Assembly (NCBI GenBank): GCA_017164015.1
Contig: CP071065.1
Coordinates: forward strand, 2,880,501-2,944,500
Reading direction: 5' to 3'
DNA from: Nostoc sp. UHCC 0702
GTDB lineage: Bacteria; Cyanobacteriota; Cyanobacteriia; Cyanobacteriales; Nostocaceae
Length of the DNA stretch: 64,000 bases
Both the position numbers and the translations under genes were made by a program. Below the pieces are notes generated by a model. It searched no databases, was not told the DNA's origin, and was given only the letters and a program-made list of their open reading frames with translations. Below, piece after piece: positions 1 to 9,010 of this stretch; positions within the stretch are counted from its first letter, which is position 1; each line of letters opens with the position of its first letter.

Positions 1-53
1 GCGTTAATCTTTTCATCTTCATGACTGAGTTTATGTCTTTTGATAGCAGGAAT

Positions 54-328
54 AAGTAATTTATTAGAGGATGTCTCTTAAGTCTAATTTATTACTTCCC
101 CTAGCGACTAGAAGTCGCAGCTAAACATACAAAACCCACCTACCCTTCGGGTTCTGCGAAGCAGTACGTGGGTTAAAAATCCTTATTTTTCCGCGTTCGG
201 CTTCGCCGTTCCCGTTCACCGTTGGGCGAAGCCCTTCCCGCAGGGAAGGGTAGGCGGACGCGCGTTTGTGTAGTAGCGAATTATATTCGCCAAATACTTA
301 AGAGACATCCTTTTATAATAAATTACTT
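54..328. repeat. MITE-like palindromic element with about 30-bp terminal inverted repeats
   Basis: The ends are inverted copies of each other. GGATGTCTCTTAAGT at 69-83 pairs perfectly with 296-310, and the match continues outward through an AAGTAATTTAT-type block with a small indel. The interior has further palindromes (around 133-176 and 197-262) and no open reading frame. A related right end is seen at 24760-24790. This is the build of a non-autonomous element, but no target duplication was proven. Confidence 0.6.
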
Positions 329-738
329 ATTCCTTTTTACTCAAATATTAACAAAATTTACTAAATGAGCCTTTTGAAAATAATTGAAAATTTGCGTATT
401 TTTTTAAAAATTAAAGTTTGTCTATTATCAACTAGATATACGAAATTAAAAAAAATTATTTTTTAACTTATTCAAAACTAAATATTAATATTTCAGATAA
501 ATTTAAAATAAATATAAAAAAATCCAACTATCCAGTAAATAAATATTAGTAATGGGCAATAAAAATTAAAGTTTTGTAAATGCCAAATCTTCTTACTAAA
601 GGCAGAGAAAATAACTCTTTCTATTGATAGATATTCAAATAGAAGTTTAGCAATTTAATCTGTAAACATAAGCAAAGATAAGCATGAATATATCTGAACA
701 AAAACTTTGCTAAAGCAGAGCAATGGAGCGAATAAGCT
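329..738. other. AT-rich non-coding stretch
   Basis: Very AT-rich sequence between the MITE-like element and the membrane protein gene at 739. I see no open reading frame, RNA gene or clear hairpin in it. It presumably holds the promoter and leader of the downstream gene, but no convincing -35/-10 pair could be assigned. Confidence 0.4.
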
Positions 739-1371
739 ATGTCATACGTAAATCGTGTAGGTGATGATGTTATTAATGACCCGCCAGTGGCAGGTAGAGT
801 AGTTGAATACCATGATCGTGTTCGCTGGGGCCCGATAATTTCGGGTGTATTGGTTGCTTTGGCTACTCAATTAATTTTGAGTTCTTTGTTTGGAGCAATT
901 GGAGCAGGTAATGTTGCAAACTCAGGAGCGCCTAGAACAATTGCACCCAATGTTGCCGGTAATGTGGGGCTTTGGTCAACCATTGCATTGTTGATTTCGT
1001 TATTTACCGGCGGTTGGGTGACAAGCCGCGCTTGTGGGCCAATGAATCGGAATACCGCATTACTTAACGGTGCAATTTTTTGGGCTACTACTTTAGCAAT
1101 TAGCTCTTGGCTATTGGCAAGTGGGGTATCAGGTGCTTTTGGTATTGCTGCTTCTAACGCTGCGGGTGTCATCAATCAAGTGCAACAGTCGGGTACTGGC
1201 GTACCAACAAATGTACCGAATCTAACTGCCGAGCAAGCTCGTGATATTGCTGCTGCAACCTCAAAAGGTTTGTGGTGGTTTGTATTCGGTTCTTTGCTGG
1301 GTTTAGCTGCGGCGCTTATGGGAGCTGTTGCTGGAGTTCGCAGTCCTCGCGCTAACAATCACCTGAGTTAA
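739..1371 (+). CDS. Four-helix membrane protein of unknown function
   Basis: A 210-residue protein with about four hydrophobic segments (near residues 32-53, 78-92, 110-135 and 178-200) rich in Gly, Ala and Ser, separated by short polar loops. The N-terminal 30 residues are hydrophilic and probably cytoplasmic. It resembles conserved cyanobacterial integral membrane proteins without assigned function; I recognise no catalytic motif. The start is the ATG after a long AT-rich leader, and a strong hairpin terminator follows the stop, so it appears monocistronic. The opposing gene ends just beyond the same terminator. Confidence is high that it is a gene, low on role. Confidence 0.75.
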   Translation: MSYVNRVGDDVINDPPVAGRVVEYHDRVRWGPIISGVLVALATQLILSSLFGAIGAGNVANSGAPRTIAPNVAGNVGLWSTIALLISLFTGGWVTSRACGPMNRNTALLNGAIFWATTLAISSWLLASGVSGAFGIAASNAAGVINQVQQSGTGVPTNVPNLTAEQARDIAAATSKGLWWFVFGSLLGLAAALMGAVAGVRSPRANNHLS

Positions 1372-1419
1372 GAAAGCATACTGAAGAAACCTTTGGGAAA
1401 ACTGAATGTCAGTAATTTT

Positions 1420-1447
1420 AAAAGCACCTTGAAAAAGGTGCTTTTTG
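1420..1447. terminator. Hairpin terminator between converging genes
   Basis: AAAGCACCTT, a four-base loop, then AAGGTGCTTTTT. The stem is perfect and is followed by T residues on the plus strand and, by symmetry, on the minus strand. It lies between the ends of the 739-1371 gene and the opposite-strand YbhB-like gene and probably serves both. Confidence 0.8.
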
Positions 1448-1451
1448 TGAT

Positions 1452-2036
1452 TTAACGTTGGCGTTTATAGCGTCCAATTAAATCTACTTTCGCCAAAACA
1501 TGATTTTCTATTGCTGCTAAAATTTGGTTTTTGGTAGCACCAATCGGCAAACTTAACTCTTGATCTAGTGCATAAAGTTTGAAAAAATAGCGATGGATGC
1601 CACTGGGTGGACAGGGGCCACCATAACCTAACTTGCCGAAATCATTTGTCCCCTGAACTCCACCATTAGGTAAAGCCTTAACAGCCGCAATTTTTTCTGG
1701 TAACTGGCGAACTGTAGCTGGAATATCGTAAATGACCCAATGAACAAATGTCCGCCCAGGTGCATCGGGGTCATCAACAATTAATACTATGCTTTTTGTA
1801 CCTTTGGGGACTTCATCCCAGATCAGAGGTGGGGAGATATCTTCTCCATCACAAGTATATTTTGCAGGAATTAAACCATTAGCATCAAAGGCAGTGCTTT
1901 CTAATTTCATGGTTTTCACCTCCTGTGTAGATTGACTACTCTTACTTTGGCTGATTATTTTATTGCCATTTTTAACATCACCACAACTTACTAAATATAT
2001 ACTTACTAAAATCAAGAGCGCCCAAAATTTTACCAC
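1452..2036 (-). CDS. YbhB/YbcL-type PEBP-family lipoprotein
   Basis: A 194-residue protein of the phosphatidylethanolamine-binding/Raf-kinase-inhibitor-like family. The family hallmarks are visible: the DDPDAPG motif followed by FVHWVIYDIP in the middle, and GPCPPSGIHRYFF near residue 145. The N-terminus is a lipoprotein signal with lipobox LVSC (Cys18), so the mature protein should be membrane-anchored in the periplasm; residues 19-40 look like a linker. Bacterial members are small ligand-binding proteins without a firmly established physiological role. The start overlaps the end of the upstream same-strand gene by 7 bases, which suggests co-transcription. Confidence 0.88.
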   Translation of the reverse strand: MVKFWALLILVSIYLVSCGDVKNGNKIISQSKSSQSTQEVKTMKLESTAFDANGLIPAKYTCDGEDISPPLIWDEVPKGTKSIVLIVDDPDAPGRTFVHWVIYDIPATVRQLPEKIAAVKALPNGGVQGTNDFGKLGYGGPCPPSGIHRYFFKLYALDQELSLPIGATKNQILAAIENHVLAKVDLIGRYKRQR

Positions 2037-2290
2037 TTTAAAAACGCAGCTTCAATTCCCTCTTCTCGCTTAATTTTGGCATCTTTTTCAAACCAGGCAA
2101 TCACTTGCTGAGTTGTTAAATCTTCAATAGCTACATTGTACTCTTGGGCAATATGTTTCAAGAGTTTCAGTGATGAAATTGTTAATCTTGTTAAAAATTT
2201 TTCCGGGTTAGACAACAAAGCCGCATCTACTTTTGCTGACTCTTCTAAGGTTAAAAATTGTGTTGATGGTTGCTGTGATGGTACATCCAT
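2030..2290 (-). CDS. Small hypothetical protein upstream of the YbhB-like gene
   Basis: About 86 residues if translated from the internal ATG (MDVPSQQP); a longer version from 2329 is possible but its N-terminus looks untypical. The sequence is hydrophilic and predicted helical, with an EESAKVDAALL segment and a C-terminal charged stretch. No family is recognised. Its 3' end overlaps the next gene by 7 bases, indicating a two-gene transcript. Without homologues in view I cannot say what it does. Confidence 0.55.
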   Translation of the reverse strand: MDVPSQQPSTQFLTLEESAKVDAALLSNPEKFLTRLTISSLKLLKHIAQEYNVAIEDLTTQQVIAWFEKDAKIKREEGIEAAFLKW

Positions 2291-2404
2291 TTGAATAGCA
2301 AATTTAATAAAATAATGACTGATGAACAATTGGTAATAACTAATTGGTAAAACCTTTTACCGCTCAGTTACTAATCATGAATTAAACTAGATGTGGACAA
2401 GAAT

Positions 2405-3097
2405 TTATTCGTGAGACTTTTGTTTTCTAGCTTGCATTAAATAGCCACAACGATGTTCGCCATTGATAATCCAGTGGGTGCGTTCTACAGTACAGTCTGG
2501 TAAGACTGCGGCAAACATTTCTAATTCATGACCGCAAATAGTAGGGAAAGACTCAGCAACGTTGGAAATAGCGCAGTTATGCTCTATGAAAATAAAGCGA
2601 TCGCCAGCTGTACCACCTGAAGAGTCATCTAAATCTACAGCGTGGTACTCTGCCATGAAACCTTCAGCTTTTCTCAGTTCTACTAACTTTTCCACACGCT
2701 CGCGCAGCGAACCAAAACCCACGCGATCGCGGTACTCTTGTGCCTTGCGCTGCCATTGTTTTTGTAAAATCGATTTGAATTGGTCATGTCCTACCGTTTG
2801 TGCTAAAGTATCCAGCAAAGAAACGGCGAATTCACCGTAGCGATCGCTCGTTGACGGTTGCAGGCGATCGCGTCCTCGACGACTCAGTTGATAAACGTGC
2901 TGCGGACGCCCCATCCCCCCCTGCACTATTGACGAGTACAAGACTAGCTCCTCCGCCTCCAAATCCTTGAGATGACGGCGAATCGCTTGGGGACTGACAT
3001 CTAAAACTTCAGCTAGCTCAAAAGCCGTTGCTTGTGAGTGTTTGAGCAGATACTCCAAAATATCTTGCTTGGTTGAGGACTGGTGGGTAGTCGCCAT
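2405..3097 (-). CDS. sufR: Iron-sulfur cluster biosynthesis repressor SufR
   Basis: A 230-residue transcriptional regulator, full length for SufR. Residues 10-55 form a DeoR/ArsR-type winged helix (recognition helix near SPQAIRRHLKDL). The C-terminal domain carries Cys175, Cys188, Cys202 and Cys217 in a C-X12-C-X13-C-X14-C pattern, the cluster-binding arrangement known for cyanobacterial SufR. In Synechocystis the cluster-bound form represses sufBCDS and its own gene. Divergent orientation from sufBCDS and the two operator palindromes between them support the same circuit here. The ATG start lies just beyond the operator region. Confidence 0.96.
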   Translation of the reverse strand: MATTHQSSTKQDILEYLLKHSQATAFELAEVLDVSPQAIRRHLKDLEAEELVLYSSIVQGGMGRPQHVYQLSRRGRDRLQPSTSDRYGEFAVSLLDTLAQTVGHDQFKSILQKQWQRKAQEYRDRVGFGSLRERVEKLVELRKAEGFMAEYHAVDLDDSSGGTAGDRFIFIEHNCAISNVAESFPTICGHELEMFAAVLPDCTVERTHWIINGEHRCGYLMQARKQKSHE

Positions 3098-3130
3098 CTT
3101 AGTCCCAAAAATTTTTCAAAAAAATTGACT

Positions 3131-3152
3131 TTAACAACAATGTTGTTGTTAA
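3131..3152. promoter_or_regulatory. SufR-type operator 1
   Basis: A perfect 10-bp inverted repeat around a 2-base centre, containing CAAC-N6-GTTG, the core described for the SufR sites of Synechocystis. It is 34 bases upstream of the sufR start codon, so it is placed to control sufR, and it lies within the shared sufR/sufB promoter region. Binding is inferred from the motif and position. Confidence 0.85.
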
Positions 3153-3177
3153 TCTAGCTTAAAATGAAGATACATTA

Positions 3178-3195
3178 AACAACATAGCTGTTGTT
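3178..3195. promoter_or_regulatory. SufR-type operator 2
   Basis: AACAAC, six bases, GTTGTT: a second copy of CAAC-N6-GTTG, 47 bases from the first and about 120 bases upstream of sufB. Two sites in one divergent promoter region match the published SufR arrangement, in which one or both genes are repressed when clusters are abundant. Confidence 0.82.
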
Positions 3196-3317
3196 TTATT
3201 CTCCATCCTTATTCTAACAGCCGTGTAACCACTCGGTAACGTGATATGGGAATCAGCTAATCATAGCCCGTCTCCCATTCTTATAGAGATTGAACTGAAC
3301 ACGAGAGATTATTAACG

Positions 3318-4757
3318 ATGAGTGCCACTGTCAAAACCTTAGTCAACCAACCCTACAAGTACGGCTTTGTCACCGATATTGAGGCCGACACTATTCCGCG
3401 TGGACTAGACGAGGACGTTGTTCGCTTAATCTCCGCCAAGAAGAACGAGCCGGAATTTATGCTGGAGTTTCGCCTCAAAGCTTATCGCCAGTGGCAAAAA
3501 ATGACAGAACCGACTTGGCCCAATGTCAAGTACCCGCCAATAAATTATCAAGATATCATTTATTACTCAGCTCCGAAACGAAACAAAGAAAAACTCAACA
3601 GCTTGGAGGAAGTTGATCCCACCCTCCTAGAAACCTTCGAGAAGCTGGGTATTTCCCTGTCTGAACAGAAGCGATTGGCAAACGTCGCCGTTGATGCAAT
3701 TTTTGATAGCGTTTCTGTCGCCACCACATTTAAAGAAAAGCTAGCCAAAGACGGCGTGATTTTCTGCTCGATTTCCGAAGCACTGCGGGAACACCCAGAA
3801 TTAGTGCGGAAGTACATTGGTAGCGTTGTCCCCGTAGCAGACAACTACTTTGCTGCGCTTAACTCCGCTGTATTTAGCGATGGTTCCTTCGTCTACATTC
3901 CTAAAGGCGTGAAATGCCCGATGGAACTGTCTACTTATTTCCGCATCAACTCCGGCGATACAGGACAATTCGAGCGGACTTTGATTGTCGCTGAAGAAGG
4001 TAGTTATGTTTCCTACCTCGAAGGTTGCACCGCCCCAATGTATGACAGCAACCAACTGCACGCCGCTGTTGTGGAACTCGTCGCCCTCGACAACGCGGAA
4101 ATTAAATACTCTACCGTGCAGAACTGGTACGGCGGAGATGCCAACGGTAAAGGCGGTATTTACAACTTCGTTACCAAGCGCGGTTTGTGCCAAGGTGTCA
4201 ATTCTAAGATTTCCTGGACTCAAGTTGAAACTGGTTCCGCAATTACTTGGAAGTATCCTAGCTGCGTATTGGTAGGTGATAACTCTGTAGGTGAATTCTA
4301 CTCGGTAGCGCTGACAAATAACATGCAGCAAGCCGATACCGGCACCAAAATGATTCACGTCGGTAAGAACACTCGCAGCACAATTATTTCTAAAGGAATC
4401 TCTGCTGGTAACTCTAGCAACAGCTACCGGGGTTTGGTGAAAGTCAACCCGAAAGCCCAAGGAGCGAGAAACTATTCTCAATGCGATTCCATGCTGATTG
4501 GGGATAATGCCCACGCCAATACTTTTCCTTACATTCAGGTGCAGAATAATACTGCCAAGGTGGAACATGAAGCGTCCACTTCCAAGATTGGGGAAGATCA
4601 ACTGTTCTACTTTGCTCAACGGGGAATTTCGGCAGAAGATGCAATCTCCATGATGATTAGTGGCTTCTGCAAAGATGTGTTTAATCAGCTGCCGATGGAA
4701 TTCGCGGTGGAAGCTGATAAGCTGTTGAGTCTGAAGTTGGAAGGCAGCGTTGGTTAA
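3318..4757 (+). CDS. sufB: Fe-S cluster scaffold subunit SufB
   Basis: 479 residues, the expected length for cyanobacterial SufB. It forms the SufBC2D scaffold on which nascent Fe-S clusters are built in the cytoplasm. The C-terminal two thirds show the beta-helical SufB/SufD core, including the family segments [19 protein letters not shown] and [13 protein letters not shown] (the latter containing a conserved Cys), and the C-terminal [21 protein letters not shown]. First gene of sufBCDS and divergent from sufR; the leader carries the SufR operators. The ATG at 3318 starts the typical [18 protein letters not shown]-terminus. Confidence 0.98.
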   Translation: MSATVKTLVNQPYKYGFVTDIEADTIPRGLDEDVVRLISAKKNEPEFMLEFRLKAYRQWQKMTEPTWPNVKYPPINYQDIIYYSAPKRNKEKLNSLEEVDPTLLETFEKLGISLSEQKRLANVAVDAIFDSVSVATTFKEKLAKDGVIFCSISEALREHPELVRKYIGSVVPVADNYFAALNSAVFSDGSFVYIPKGVKCPMELSTYFRINSGDTGQFERTLIVAEEGSYVSYLEGCTAPMYDSNQLHAAVVELVALDNAEIKYSTVQNWYGGDANGKGGIYNFVTKRGLCQGVNSKISWTQVETGSAITWKYPSCVLVGDNSVGEFYSVALTNNMQQADTGTKMIHVGKNTRSTIISKGISAGNSSNSYRGLVKVNPKAQGARNYSQCDSMLIGDNAHANTFPYIQVQNNTAKVEHEASTSKIGEDQLFYFAQRGISAEDAISMMISGFCKDVFNQLPMEFAVEADKLLSLKLEGSVG

Positions 4758-4771
4758 TGTTGAAGATTTAC

Positions 4772-4825
4772 CTTTGTGTCTTAGTGTCTTGGTGGTGAAC
4801 CACAAAGACACGAAGGCACTAAGAA
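4772..4825. repeat. Imperfect inverted repeat between sufB and sufC
   Basis: A GTGTCTTAGTGTCTTGGTGGT arm faces ACCACAAAGACACGAAGGCAC with a short centre. The words (cttagtgtcttggtggt, accacaaagacac) are a dispersed repeat of Nostoc genomes. The hairpin could attenuate or stabilise the sufB-sufC boundary of the mRNA; that is inference. Confidence 0.55.
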
Positions 4826-4846
4826 AGAAGAGAAGAGAGAGAGAAC

Positions 4847-5629
4847 ATGATTATTGAAAATAGCGAAGTTGTGCTGTCAGTGAGAGATTTGACAGCTAAT
4901 GTTGATGGCACGCCGATTCTCAAGGGGCTGAATCTTGAGGTACGCTTGGGTGAAATTCATGCAATTATGGGGCCAAATGGTTCCGGTAAGAGTACTTTCT
5001 CTAAGGTGTTGGCTGGACATCCAGCGTATGAGGTGACTGGCGGTGAGGTAATTTTCCAAGGGCAAAATCTGCTGGAATTAGACCCGGAAGAACGGGCAAT
5101 AAGTGGTATATTTTTAGCGTTTCAATATCCTTTGGAAATTCCTGGTGTCAGCAATTTAGATTTTTTGCGAGTGGCTTATAATTCTCGTCGCAAGGCGCAG
5201 GGTTTAGAAGAATTAGATACCTTTGATTTTGATGATTTGATTGAGGAAAAGTTGGAAGTGGTGAAGATGAATCCTGCTTTCCTCAGTCGCAGTTTGAATG
5301 AAGGGTTTTCTGGTGGCGAGAAGAAGCGCAATGAGATTTTGCAAATGGCGCTACTAGAACCAAAGTTGGCAATTCTGGATGAAACAGATTCAGGTTTAGA
5401 TATTGATGCGCTGAAGATTGTGGCAAATGGGGTAAATCAATTAGCAAATGCAGAAAATGCCACGATTATGATTACCCACTACCAGCGGTTACTCAACTAT
5501 ATTGTGCCTGACTTTGTGCATGTAATGGCAAACGGGCGAATTCTCACTAGCGGCGGTAAGGAACTGGCGCTAGAGTTGGAGTCTCGTGGTTATGACTGGG
5601 TGCTGGAAGCTGCTGAGGTGGGTGTGTAA
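4847..5629 (+). CDS. sufC: Fe-S assembly ATPase SufC
   Basis: A 260-residue soluble ABC-type ATPase that powers the SufBCD scaffold. Walker [10 protein letters not shown] lies near residue 43, the atypical SufC signature [10 protein letters not shown] near 154, Walker [13 protein letters not shown] near 175, and the H-loop MITHYQR follows. No membrane segments, as expected. A purine-rich GAGAGAGAG tract precedes the ATG. Its stop shares one base with the sufD start (TAATG), showing tight translational coupling. Confidence 0.98.
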   Translation: MIIENSEVVLSVRDLTANVDGTPILKGLNLEVRLGEIHAIMGPNGSGKSTFSKVLAGHPAYEVTGGEVIFQGQNLLELDPEERAISGIFLAFQYPLEIPGVSNLDFLRVAYNSRRKAQGLEELDTFDFDDLIEEKLEVVKMNPAFLSRSLNEGFSGGEKKRNEILQMALLEPKLAILDETDSGLDIDALKIVANGVNQLANAENATIMITHYQRLLNYIVPDFVHVMANGRILTSGGKELALELESRGYDWVLEAAEVGV

Positions 5630-7011
5630 TGACAATTCAAGTTTCTCCTAGTTCAATTCCCAACTCGGATACAGTTTTGTTAGATAGAGATGCTTATTTG
5701 GCTGGGTTGTTAAATCAGGTAACTAGTCATCAAACAGAGGGGTGGTTGCAGGAATTACGCCAACGCGCTGCAAATTGGGTACGTCACTCAACTATTCCGA
5801 CTACCCGCGAGGAAGAATGGCGATTTACTGATTTGTCAGCTTTGCGGCAAGTACAATTTAAATTTCAGCCAAACCAAATATCTGATGCAAGTGGCACACC
5901 TTTATCGCTGCCAGAAGCACTAAAAAGTCGTTTAGTGTTTGTTAATGGCAAATTTGCACCTGCTTTATCTGCAATTGCTAATTTACCACCTGGTGTTAAA
6001 GTGAGTAATTTAGCTAACTTGTCAGCGGATGAGCGTGAGCATGTAAAACAGTATTTGGCTCAGGCTGAGGGAGCGCAAGAAGTATTTACTGCGCTTAATA
6101 CTGCTGGTATAAACGATGTAGCAGTAGTGTGGGTTTCCAAAAATGTGGAAGTGGAAACACCAATTCATCTACAGTTTATAACTGTGGCTGAACCTTCAAT
6201 TTTTTCTCTACCGCGTTGTTTGGTAGTAGCTGAGGCTGGAAGTAGTTTAATTTTAGTTGAAGAGTACACAACTTTTTCAGGCCATGTAGGGGATTTTACA
6301 GAAAACAGCACACCAGAATTTGTTGGCTTTACTAACGCAGTAACGGAAATTTGGCTGGGAGAAAATGCTCAGGTAAATCACACTCGCATTCAACGCGAAC
6401 ATCTGGCTGATTTTCATATAGGTAAGACTGCTGTAAGCCAAGCTCGTGATAGTCGATATAGTTGTAATGCCATTACCCTAGGCGGGAAGCTGTCACGACA
6501 TAATTTAGAGATTTTGCAAACTGGTGAGCAAACAGAAACTATCCTCAATGGTTTGACGATGATTTCTGGTAAACAGGTAGCGGATACTCACAGCGCCCTG
6601 GCTTTGAATTATCCTTATGGTACAAGTAAGCAATTGCATAAGTGTATCGTAGGCGATCGCGCTCATGCTGTGTTCAATGGCAAAGTTTTTGTGCCCAAAC
6701 CCGCGCAGTTGACGGATGCGGCGCAGTTGAATCGCAATTTGCTGCTATCATCGAAAGCCAGAGTAGATACTAAACCCCAATTGGAAATTACTGCTGATAA
6801 TGTGAAATGCGCTCACGGTGCTACTGTCAGCCAATTGGAAGATGATGAAATATTCTATCTGCAAAGCCGGGGAATTAATCAAAACGATGCTCGGAAATTA
6901 TTAATTAACGCTTTCGCCGCCGAAATCATCACCAAAATACCAATACCCTCCTTGCAAGAAAACCTGTTAAATACAGTCACAAATCTGAAGTCCCTAACAA
7001 CTGACAACTGA
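5629..7011 (+). CDS. sufD: Fe-S cluster scaffold subunit SufD
   Basis: 460 residues, a SufB paralogue that pairs with it in the SufBC2D complex. The C-terminal beta-helix core contains LNGLTMISGKQVADTHSAL and the DNVKCAHGATVSQLEDDEIFYLQSRG segment with the conserved Cys-Ala-His. It begins one base inside the sufC stop codon. An oddity: the last residues (TTDN) and the stop are spelled by the first units of an ACAACTG heptamer repeat that continues into the sufD-sufS gap, so the repeat appears to have set the C-terminus. Confidence 0.97.
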   Translation: MTIQVSPSSIPNSDTVLLDRDAYLAGLLNQVTSHQTEGWLQELRQRAANWVRHSTIPTTREEEWRFTDLSALRQVQFKFQPNQISDASGTPLSLPEALKSRLVFVNGKFAPALSAIANLPPGVKVSNLANLSADEREHVKQYLAQAEGAQEVFTALNTAGINDVAVVWVSKNVEVETPIHLQFITVAEPSIFSLPRCLVVAEAGSSLILVEEYTTFSGHVGDFTENSTPEFVGFTNAVTEIWLGENAQVNHTRIQREHLADFHIGKTAVSQARDSRYSCNAITLGGKLSRHNLEILQTGEQTETILNGLTMISGKQVADTHSALALNYPYGTSKQLHKCIVGDRAHAVFNGKVFVPKPAQLTDAAQLNRNLLLSSKARVDTKPQLEITADNVKCAHGATVSQLEDDEIFYLQSRGINQNDARKLLINAFAAEIITKIPIPSLQENLLNTVTNLKSLTTDN

Positions 7012-7026
7012 CAACTGACAACTGAC
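7000..7026. repeat. ACAACTG heptamer array across the sufD stop
   Basis: About four copies of the 7-base unit covering the last codons of sufD and nearly the whole 24-base gap to sufS. The same unit recurs at 16905-16922, 30865-30907, 48679-48861 (as its complement) and elsewhere in the window. Confidence 0.85.
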
Positions 7027-7035
7027 TAACTACCA

Positions 7036-8298
7036 ATGACTTTCACCTCTACCAAAACCCTTGCTGATCAAGTTCGCGCTGACTTCCCAATCTTACATCA
7101 GGAAGTCAACGGCAAAACTTTAGTTTATCTGGATAATGCTGCTACCTCACAAAAACCTTTGTTCGTATTAAATACCTTGCGGGATTACTACGAGCAATAT
7201 AACGCCAATGTCCATCGCGGCGCTCATACTCTCAGTGCTAAAGCTACCGATGCTTATGAAGCAGCGCGAGACAAAGTTGCCAAATTCATCAATGCAGCAT
7301 CGCGCCAAGAAATTGTTTACACCCGCAACGCGAGTGAAGCAATTAACTTAGTTGCCTATAGCTGGGGAATGAATAATTTACAGCCGGGAGATGAAATTAT
7401 TCTGTCGGTGATGGAACATCACAGTAATATAGTTCCCTGGCAGTTTGTAGCCCAAAAAACGGGTGCAATTCTGAAATTTGTAGAACTGACACCTGAAGAA
7501 ACTTTTGATTTAGAACAGTTTAAACAACTGATTTCCGAGAAAACAAAATTGGTATCAGTAGTGCATATTTCTAATGCCTTGGGTTGTATTAACCCAGTGC
7601 AAGAAATTGCTAGTATTGCTCACAGATACGGTGCGAAATTCTTAGTTGATGCTTGTCAAAGTGTTCCCCATTTTCCGGTTGATGTGCAACAAATAGATTG
7701 TGATTGGTTGGTTGCTTCCGGTCACAAAATGTGCGCCCCAACAGGGATAGGATTTTTGTATGGAAAGTTAGATTTACTAGAATCAATGCCGCCATTTTTC
7801 GGTGGTGGTGAAATGATTGCTGAGGTGTATTTAGACCATTCTACCTATGCAGAATTACCCCATAAATTTGAAGCCGGTACACCTGCAATTGGGGAAGCGA
7901 TCGCTCTTGGTGCAGCGGTAGATTATCTTAGTAGTATTGGCATGGATAAAATCCACGCCTACGAAGCAGAATTAACCGCTTATTTGTTCCAACAACTAGA
8001 GCAAATTCCCCAAATTCGCATTTACGGCCCCAAGCCAAATGCTCAAGGAGAAGGTAGAGCCGCTTTAGCTACATTCACAGCCGCAGGAGTCCACGCTAAC
8101 GACTTATCTACATTATTAGATCAAGAAGGCGTTGCCATTCGTTCTGGGCACCACTGCACTCAACCATTACACCGCTATTTGGGTCTTGCTGCAACTGCAC
8201 GGGCTAGTTTATCTTTCTACAATACCCGTGAAGAAATTGATGCTTTTATCAAAGCACTGAAGGAAACCCTTGACTTTTTTGCTGGTATCTTTGGTTAA
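7036..8298 (+). CDS. sufS: Cysteine desulfurase SufS
   Basis: A 420-residue class V PLP enzyme that takes sulfur from L-cysteine and passes it to the Suf scaffold. The PLP lysine lies in [17 protein letters not shown] near residue 230. The catalytic Cys lies in [14 protein letters not shown] near residue 373, the SufS-type (group II) loop. Family features [12 protein letters not shown] and [10 protein letters not shown] are at the N-terminus. Last gene of the suf operon; a long hairpin follows. Confidence 0.97.
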   Translation: MTFTSTKTLADQVRADFPILHQEVNGKTLVYLDNAATSQKPLFVLNTLRDYYEQYNANVHRGAHTLSAKATDAYEAARDKVAKFINAASRQEIVYTRNASEAINLVAYSWGMNNLQPGDEIILSVMEHHSNIVPWQFVAQKTGAILKFVELTPEETFDLEQFKQLISEKTKLVSVVHISNALGCINPVQEIASIAHRYGAKFLVDACQSVPHFPVDVQQIDCDWLVASGHKMCAPTGIGFLYGKLDLLESMPPFFGGGEMIAEVYLDHSTYAELPHKFEAGTPAIGEAIALGAAVDYLSSIGMDKIHAYEAELTAYLFQQLEQIPQIRIYGPKPNAQGEGRAALATFTAAGVHANDLSTLLDQEGVAIRSGHHCTQPLHRYLGLAATARASLSFYNTREEIDAFIKALKETLDFFAGIFG

Positions 8299-8319
8299 AA
8301 GTAGACAAGATTCGATACT

Positions 8320-8368
8320 AATTGTGCCAATTGTCAGTAACAATTACTGCTGATAATTGGCACAATTT
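8320..8368 (+). terminator. Hairpin after sufS
   Basis: AATTGTGCCAATTGTCAG faces CTGATAATTGGCACAATT across a 12-base loop, giving a long stem. The T-run after it is weak, so it may end the suf transcript or protect its 3' end. Confidence 0.6.
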
Positions 8369-8400
8369 ATTTATGTCGATTATTTACAGGAGGCACTCAA

Positions 8401-9009
8401 GTGTCTTACAGTGACTTCAGTTTAGACAAAGTGAGAAAAACTTTTAGTCTAAGTATTGTTGATAAAATTGATATATTTGCATCCATAACTGAAGTAGAAT
8501 GTCCTAATTACCTAGCAGAAACATTAAAGGAAAATGTACCTTTAGCACTTGCTAGTAATACTGAAAAATCACGTTCTGAAATGATTATTGCACCAATTTT
8601 AATCGCTGTTAGAAAATATTTGAATAATCAAGTAAGTCTATTTTCTGGTATTGACTTTACTGTTGAACCAGCGCAAGGCTTAAATGGCAACTGCGATTTT
8701 ATTATTAGTCGTTCACCAGAATTACTAGTTATTAATGCACCAGTAGTGACAATTGTAGAAGCTAAAAAAGAAAACATCAATGCAGGATTAGGTCAGTGTG
8801 TAGCTGAGATGGTAGCAGCGAGACTATTTAATGAACGCGAGGGAAATAACATTCAGACAATTTATGGTACTGTCACCACTGGAACTAACTGGAAGTTTCT
8901 CAAGCTATTTGATCAAGCCGTTGAGATTGACTTAGGCGAATATTATATTAATAATATAGGTAAAATTTTAGGAATTTTATCTAGTATTTTGACCTCAGAA
9001 GTATTTTAA
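8401..9009 (+). CDS. Predicted PD-(D/E)XK-fold protein of unknown function
   Basis: 202 residues starting at GTG behind a strong AGGAGG site. The middle shows a nuclease-fold signature: Asp99 in NCDFII, then Glu120-X-Lys122 in [14 protein letters not shown] with Gln132 after it, preceded by a Glu60-containing helix. Cyanobacteria carry many proteins of this type; their substrates are not known. The next gene, a Uma2-family protein with a fold of the same superfamily, begins one base after the stop, so the two are surely co-transcribed. I infer a nuclease or nuclease-derived role; activity is not shown. Confidence 0.75.
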   Translation: MSYSDFSLDKVRKTFSLSIVDKIDIFASITEVECPNYLAETLKENVPLALASNTEKSRSEMIIAPILIAVRKYLNNQVSLFSGIDFTVEPAQGLNGNCDFIISRSPELLVINAPVVTIVEAKKENINAGLGQCVAEMVAARLFNEREGNNIQTIYGTVTTGTNWKFLKLFDQAVEIDLGEYYINNIGKILGILSSILTSEVF

Positions 9010-9010
9010 T

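Noticed and set aside
3801..4811. Long minus-strand frame opposite sufB
   Set aside because: sufB is certain; the opposite frame has no family pattern and follows codon symmetry.
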